Source of the DNA: Ctenosaura bakeri
Taxonomy: Eukaryota > Chordata > Lepidosauria > Squamata > Iguanidae
Assembly (NCBI GenBank): GCA_948474755.1
Contig: CAOLHI010003145.1
Coordinates: 124,001 to 188,000, forward strand
Length of the DNA: 64,000 bases
Reading direction: 5' to 3'
The notes under the pieces were generated by a model. That model did not search any database. It was not told where the DNA came from and saw only the letters and a program-made list of their open reading frames with translations. Numbering within the stretch: the first letter of the stretch is position 1; each line of letters opens with the position of its first letter. The position numbers and the translations under genes are program-made. This document shows, piece by piece, positions 58,812 through 64,000 of this stretch.

Positions 58812-58817
58812 TTTATT
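58812..58817 (-). terminator. Candidate MAG poly(A) signal
   Basis: TTTATT on the plus strand (AATAAA on the minus strand), about 440 bases past the MAG stop codon. Confidence 0.4.
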
Positions 58818-59254
58818 CTGAATTGGTTACTCTCTTTTGTGGAGATAATTTACGGTCCTTTCTCAGCTGCATACATCACAAACAGCATGCAGTTGGCACA
58901 CTTTGGATAAAATCAGTTTGCCATTGCAAATGTGGAACACAGCCATCCCATTTACCATTTCATTGCCATCCTGATTGGGTAGCCTAAAGGATGTTTTGCA
59001 ACTAATACAGATAAACTTAGCCTGCCTTGAGAGTGATCTTCGGGATGCAGTCTTGGGGGTGGGGAAGGAATTAACACATAGAATTTAAAAGTGTGAGCAT
59101 CAGGACCTCAAGCCCAGTGGGTGGGTCTGAGTCCTCACAGAATGGCTGACTGGGTCGCCAGGCCCATATGCACAGCTAAGGGTTTCATTAGACTAGAACA
59201 GTTCCAATGTGGGGATATCTGTGGGAGCTGCCGTGGTTGTGGTGGGGAAAGGCC

Positions 59255-59401
59255 TCACTTGACTCGGATCTCAGCGTACTCAGCCAGCTCTTCCGTCAGG
59301 GTATAGCTGTCCTTGGTGGACAGTTTGGTGAAGTCTATGTTGGCGTAGTCAATGCCCAGGTCCTCACGCTTGGCCAGTAGTCGTTTGTCACCGCGCCCAT
59401 A
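59255..59401 (-). CDS. MAG: Myelin-associated glycoprotein, last coding exon
   Basis: After the acceptor 'ccctgctgcag' the exon reads 48 codons and TGA. The C-terminal 20 residues, TKDSYTLTEELAEYAEIRVK, match the L-MAG (large isoform) tail of mammals as I know it. The upstream part KRLLAKRED is also alike. MAG (Siglec-4) is a sialic-acid-binding immunoglobulin-family receptor on the inner myelin membrane, in contact with the axon; this exon is cytoplasmic. A difference from mammals is GIDYANIDF upstream of the conserved block, which fits the ITIM pattern [ILVS]xYxx[ILV]. Upstream exons (transmembrane, Ig domains, the S-MAG exon) would be at higher coordinates. I could not find them up to 64000. 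MAG and HAUS5 are head to tail on the same strand. Confidence 0.92.
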   Translation of the reverse strand, partial: YGRGDKRLLAKREDLGIDYANIDFTKLSTKDSYTLTEELAEYAEIRVK

Positions 59402-59519
59402 CTGCAGCAGGGAGGGAAGAACAAAGGACAGGTTAACCCAGGTCTTTATCAGACCTCTAATTTACAATGGGCATGGGGACCATGCGGCCCTCTATAAGTT
59501 GCTGGATTGTGAGTCCCAG

Positions 59520-59826
59520 CATACCCTCCAACATTTCACATGGACATGTGCGGCCAAGCAATATCACAGTTTGGTCCAGATGGCAATAATTAATGAGGAA
59601 GAAAAGACAAGCTAGGATTTGATTTTGCCTGTGCTTAATGGGAAAGAGTGTGCCTTCCCCTCTCCCCCTGCCTTGTGCTAATTGAGTGCAAATGGCTTTT
59701 GCACTTTGAACTCTGTTTGCAGCAACTGAAGTAAGCTGAGAGCAAAGGGGGAAAGTAGAGGGAGGAGAAAGAAACTGGGACATTTTAAAAGCTGCTCCAA
59801 AAGTGGGATGAGAGAGGATTAATCCC
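59520..59826 (+). mobile_element. Non-autonomous TIR element (CATACC family), copy 6
   Basis: Left end 'cataccctccaacatttcac'. The right end is truncated after 'gagaggattaat'. It lies in the intron upstream of the MAG tail exon. Confidence 0.7.
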
Positions 59827-59829
59827 AGC

Positions 59830-62800
59830 AGCCCTAGCCACCACAAGGAATGGTGAGGAGTGATAGGAACTGGAGTCTCAACAAGATCTGCCCAATTCCC
59901 ATTCCTGATTTACAGAGGGCACTGCTGCAAGAATCAGATCTTGGAAAGTCATCATTTTGCTTATAAAATTAAATATATTTGCAAATATAATGAAATATAC
60001 AATCCCCACTCTTAGAGGTAGGAACTCAGATAAAGCAAAGCAAAGGGATATTATGCAAACAGAAGGGGCAAAGGCCGTCTGTATGGTGGAAGTATGGCAA
60101 AAAAGCAACTTTCTCTCAGCTTTAAGGAGAACTGCTGCTTTTTGAAATGAAGTTTGGTGCAGTGTTTTGAGTGTTGGACTCTGAGAGACCAGGGTTCAAA
60201 TCCCCACTCAGACATAGGAACCCACTGGATGTGCACTGTTCTTTCATCAGATATTCCAGAACTGAACCCTGGTTTTAAAACCAGATCTCACGCAGAGATA
60301 AGAGCCTCACATTTTTACATGACAAAGGTGCAAAACAAGGACGAGGAAATGCAGTAATACTCTGTGGGAGGGACATACACAGAGACAAGGAATGACTCCA
60401 CATGGCAGAGACACAAGGCCATTCAGAAAGACACCGCTTGGTCGAACAATCTAGGGCATTTTACATGGCACTGAAAGTAACTTCAAGGTTTCTTTCTCTC
60501 CCAGGTTTTGTGGGAGCACCTGAATGTTTTTAATGCGGGGGAAACACTGTCAGATCAAATTGTTTTCAAATCAGAGATATGAGAAATATCAAAATATAAA
60601 ACACCAACATAAAATAACAGGAACAATGTAAGCACTGTGCACGAACAACTTCCTCACTCAGCATGGACACCAGAACTGACATCAGCCCATTTAACCTCTC
60701 CCACACGTTGCAATATTTACTCCCTACAATAATACTGGTCTACCTTATAGGGCTGTTGTAACATTAACTGAGGACCACTTTGATCCATTGACATGTGGGT
60801 AAGTAAATGCCAGATATTACTAGTATTTAAATTGGAGAGAAAAGTTTCCCATCATTTTCTGAGGACTCCTCTAAATTCATCTTTTCTTTCTGCAGATCGG
60901 AACATTGTTTCAAACCCACTGTCTGTTTGCAGTCTAGATGTGATGTTTAGTCATCATTGATTCTCCAGTCTCCACAGCAAGGGATGTCTTGGTGGGGAGG
61001 AAGAAGCACTTGCTTTTCCCTCTGGGACAGTTTTACATTGCCCATTTTGCAGTGGTGTACTGGAGCCAGGGCTTATAGGGTTAAAGCCCCAGGACTTTGA
61101 ATTAGTAGGGGTGATGTTATCACCTGCCAGACCCCTCAAACTTCCTTGTTCCTTCCAAGTTCAGATAAATTTTCCAGCAACAATATCTGAGCTATTACTG
61201 TTGCACTGCAAAGGTTTTGCAAAGCCCCCCCCCCATCAACATAAGCCTGACCTGAGTGCTGATAAAAGACAACTGATGCTCTAATGGGCACTTGGCATCT
61301 AGAATGGAAGTGAGAAATTTCTCAATAGGGAAGCAATGCAAGTAATTTTTTTGTCTGATCCTGGAGACAGTGTGGCAGGAGCCGGGCACAGAAATAGGTG
61401 CTATGTGTAGCCAAGACTTGGAGGAAAACTGTTACCCAGAGGACATTCTCTTTGTCTGCCTCCAGATTTTTGAACGACCTGCTGGAGGAGATTCATCTGC
61501 TGGATACACTTTCTGAATTTAAAACAGAAGGAAAGACCAGGCCTACCCAGATGATTTTTAAATCAACCATTTTTAAAGGATGTATTGATTATTTTCTTAT
61601 ATGCATTGGTTTTATATGCTCTTTTAACTGAGATTATATTTTTAATTTGTTGATAAGGAGATGCTGGTTAAATAATAATAATAATAGCATCAACAATTGT
61701 TGTTATTACAGTGCACTCTCTTCTGGTGCAACCTCTGCACACACAAATGCAAGATTGAGCGAAGCATCACTCCCATTATATGGGATGCAACACTAGCTTT
61801 TTTTTTTTTTTAAATACATGGGATTTCCTGCAAAGGAACCCCATGTATAGGGGGTCAAGAAGACATATTTTTCTCAAATTGAGTGTGATTTAATTCCTTG
61901 CAAGGCTAGCACAATTGCACCTTTGCTTCCCTGCTGTTGTGATGTCTGGTTGAACCTATTTGTGCCTGTTACAAACATGTTTGTATGGGTCTTCAGCGCC
62001 CTTTAGGGAAACAAAATCCAGTTAAAGCAGCAACACATTTCTCAATATGTGAAAAAGCTGGGAGGGAGCGCGAAGTGGGAGAGTTCTGGTTCTTACAGCT
62101 CAAACACCATACAGAAAAAAGAGGGGGAACACAATGTGACACGTGGACAGGGGAGTCCATACTTACCTACCTGGGTCAGTGACTCTCCAGAGAGCAGATC
62201 TCCTTAGACTATTAGAAAAGGAAGAGCAGTCACTAGTGACCTGAGTGAGAAGGACACCGCTTCTTGCAGAAGCCAGAAATTGTGGGCTAGAGCTGAATTT
62301 TTAAACTGAGTAACTCATCCTGACAGTCCCCAAAGAGAGACCAAAAATACAGGCATCTGTGTTGATCCATATTAAAAAACAAAACAAAAACAGTTCTAGC
62401 AATTTTCTTGTCTGCCAGGAGCAAGTATTGTGTAAAGCTAATGATTCTTAATTGTTTCTTCAAGATAAGCAGCTCCCAAATACTTTGAGTTACAACAAGA
62501 AACGGTTCACAAGAACATACTGTTGGCAAGAAAATACATTTCTATTAGAACTGATCTGTTGATTAGGGATGTAAATTCTCAGCTATTTAATCTTTGCATG
62601 CAGAGAAAACTGTAGTTTTCTTCCCACTGTGGAATAAACACATTTTCTGCATAGAAAATGTATTTTTGTGCAAAAAACAAAACAAAACAAAAAAACCCAC
62701 ACATGGATTTTTGTACAGAAAAATCCTCTGGAATACTTCAGGATGCTCAAATACAGGTAGAAAACTGCATACAAAGTCTCACTGCTCTCTTATTCTTCCC

Positions 62801-62970
62801 AGGAGGGTTTCCAGCCTGTTGGGAAGCCCACTTCTAGATCAGAAATGAATAACAGAGAATATTCTTTCCATTCATATTACTGGTATGGATCAGCACAACT
62901 GCTTTCATTTTTGGACTCCCCTTGGGAGCAGGGCTATGGAAATTGTCAAGATGAAGTACTTTCAAGTTCA
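59830..62970. other. MAG intron or flank, little recognised
   Basis: No exon recognised. It contains a SINE head (60150-60228), a Sauria-type SINE remnant (about 60735-60815), an (AAT)n run at 61672-61687 and a Tigger-like remnant at about 61705-61855. Confidence 0.4.
60150..60228 (+). repeat. tRNA-derived SINE, 5' half
   Basis: 'gtttggtgcagtgttttgag' with B box 'ggttcaaatcc' to 'ggaacccactgga'. 3' part lost. Confidence 0.7.
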
Positions 62971-62974
62971 AAAT

Positions 62975-63270
62975 TGACCTCTGTGCCACTGACCGTATTA
63001 GAATTGTACCCAAAGACAGCTTAGTGGCTTGAATGTCAGTGAGGGCAGTGAATTTGCTCCAGGTCTCAGCATGGACTTTGAAGGAACTCTCCAAAGTCCT
63101 GAAGTTCATAAACCAAATAGGTCCAGCACCTTGGATAGGTCCTTTGAAATTCATACTAAAACCTGGAGCTCACCTCACCGACACCAGAGCCATCAGCTAT
63201 CATTGGTTGCACCCCAAATTGACCCAGCAGGATGGATACACTGGCTGCTATCCTATTAGTGGCATAGGCT
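62975..63270. repeat. ~295-bp imperfect palindrome
   Basis: Arms of about 140 bases at roughly 70-80 percent complementarity by eye. 'gtgccactgaccgtattag' pairs with 'ctattagtggcat', 'gctccaggt' with 'acctggagc', and 'actttgaaggaactctccaaag' with the complement of the 63120-63150 stretch. It has no matching copy in the window. Confidence 0.6.
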
Positions 63271-63429
63271 GGTGTAAGTCTTTTTAAAATATTTGCATAT
63301 TGTCTTTTTGTTGTGTTGTGGAGGTTGGTATTCTCTTCCACCTTTTGTAATGACCAAAGCCCCTTCCCCATGTTTGCTGTTCAGCCACTGCAGCCCTCTT
63401 CCAGGCTTCCAGGCTGCTCTGCCATTTCA

Positions 63430-64000
63430 CACTTGGTGGAGAACAGGGAGAGGGACTGAAGACTCCCGGAAAGATCCTGGAGCAGATCATTAAGCAGTCA
63501 GTTTCTAATCATTTAGAAAGCAACGCGGTAATCACGAGAAGTCAACATGGATTTCTCAAAAATAAGTCATGCCAGACTAATCTTATCTCTTTTTATGATA
63601 GAGTTACTAGCTTGATAGATGAAGGGAGTGCTGTGGATGTAGCATATCTCAATTTCAGCAAGGCCTTTGACAAAGTTCCCCATGACATTCTTGCAACGAA
63701 GCTAGTAAAATGTGGGCTGGACAGGGCTACCGTTAGTTGGATTTGTAATTGGTTGACCGACCGAACCCAAAGGGTGATCACGAATGGCTGCTTTTCGTCC
63801 TGGAGAGAAGTGACTAGCAGGGTGCCACAGGGTTCTGTCCTAGGCCCAGTGCTGTTCAATATTTTTATCAACGACTTGGATGAAGGAATAGAGGGCATGC
63901 TGATCAAATTTGCAGATGACACCAAATTGGGAGGGGTTGCTAATACGCCAGAGGACAGAATCAAAATTCAAAATGACCTGGATAGATTGGAGAGCTGGGC
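63430..64000 (+). pseudogene. CR1 LINE reverse transcriptase fragment (runs off the window)
   Basis: Open from about 63432 to the end in one frame. It shows the CR1 RT order: [53 protein letters not shown], then the catalytic [11 protein letters not shown]. The 5' part is truncated. No stop occurs in about 190 codons, so this copy is younger than the other CR1 pieces at 16395 and 49743, but being 5'-truncated it is not autonomous. Confidence 0.9.

Noticed and set aside
59402..63430. Further MAG exons (transmembrane and Ig domains, S-MAG exon)
   Set aside because: I searched the minus strand by eye for a hydrophobic transmembrane exon and Ig-type Cys/Trp patterns with splice sites and found none. 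They probably lie past 64000.
1..64000. CRISPR arrays, operons or bacterial-type systems
   Set aside because: The window has spliced vertebrate genes and retroelements throughout. The regular repeats seen are SINEs, microsatellites or hairpin units without spacers.

Overview
The window is vertebrate nuclear DNA, almost certainly from a squamate reptile and probably an iguanian lizard. The grounds are long intron-rich genes, a high load of tRNA-derived SINEs, CR1, RTE/BovB-like and Penelope-like retroelements, a 5S-rRNA-derived SINE, and several families of short palindromic DNA transposons. Three genes are recognised with confidence: ETV2 (+, coding exons 14043-22773), HAUS5 (-, 19 coding exons from 47226 down to 25220) and the last coding exon of MAG (-, 59401-59255). 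All three have human orthologues in 19q13.1. A possible first exon of an unidentified minus-strand gene lies at 455-438.

Layout. 1-10000 is intergenic and repeat-rich: a possible minus-strand promoter at the left edge, an antisense RTE/BovB-like LINE at 2235-3530, a Tigger-like element containing tandem hairpin units at 3589-4202, and several SINEs. A promoter-like stretch with a candidate 5' UTR exon lies at 10360-10636. ETV2 follows and ends with a poly(A) signal at 23747. HAUS5 comes from the other strand, with its poly(A) signal at 25001-24996, so the two genes converge tail to tail about 1.2 kb apart. HAUS5 covers 22 kb and starts in a GC-rich promoter with two ZNF143-type motifs and a YY1-type motif. 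Upstream of HAUS5, 47450-51560 is a stack of nested transposons: a Penelope-like element broken by a hAT element, a CR1 fragment that itself carries a hairpin-rich MITE, and a palindromic MITE. From 52100 to 59250 is intergenic repeat-containing DNA, followed by the MAG tail exon and about 4 kb of sequence with no exon recognised. The window ends inside a sense-strand CR1 reverse transcriptase fragment.

The genes are independent in role. ETV2 is an ETS-family transcription factor of blood and endothelial specification, HAUS5 is a subunit of the augmin spindle complex, and MAG is a myelin sialic-acid-binding adhesion receptor. Both complete gene models were assembled by hand from splice sites and keep one reading frame throughout (331 aa for ETV2, 663 aa for HAUS5). 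The most unusual feature is the abundance of large inverted repeats at many scales. These include at least eight copies of a palindromic MITE, a hAT with 110-bp internal arms and a perfect 8-bp target duplication, a MITE made of four consecutive hairpins, and two palindromes of 200 to 300 bp that belong to no repeat family recognised here.
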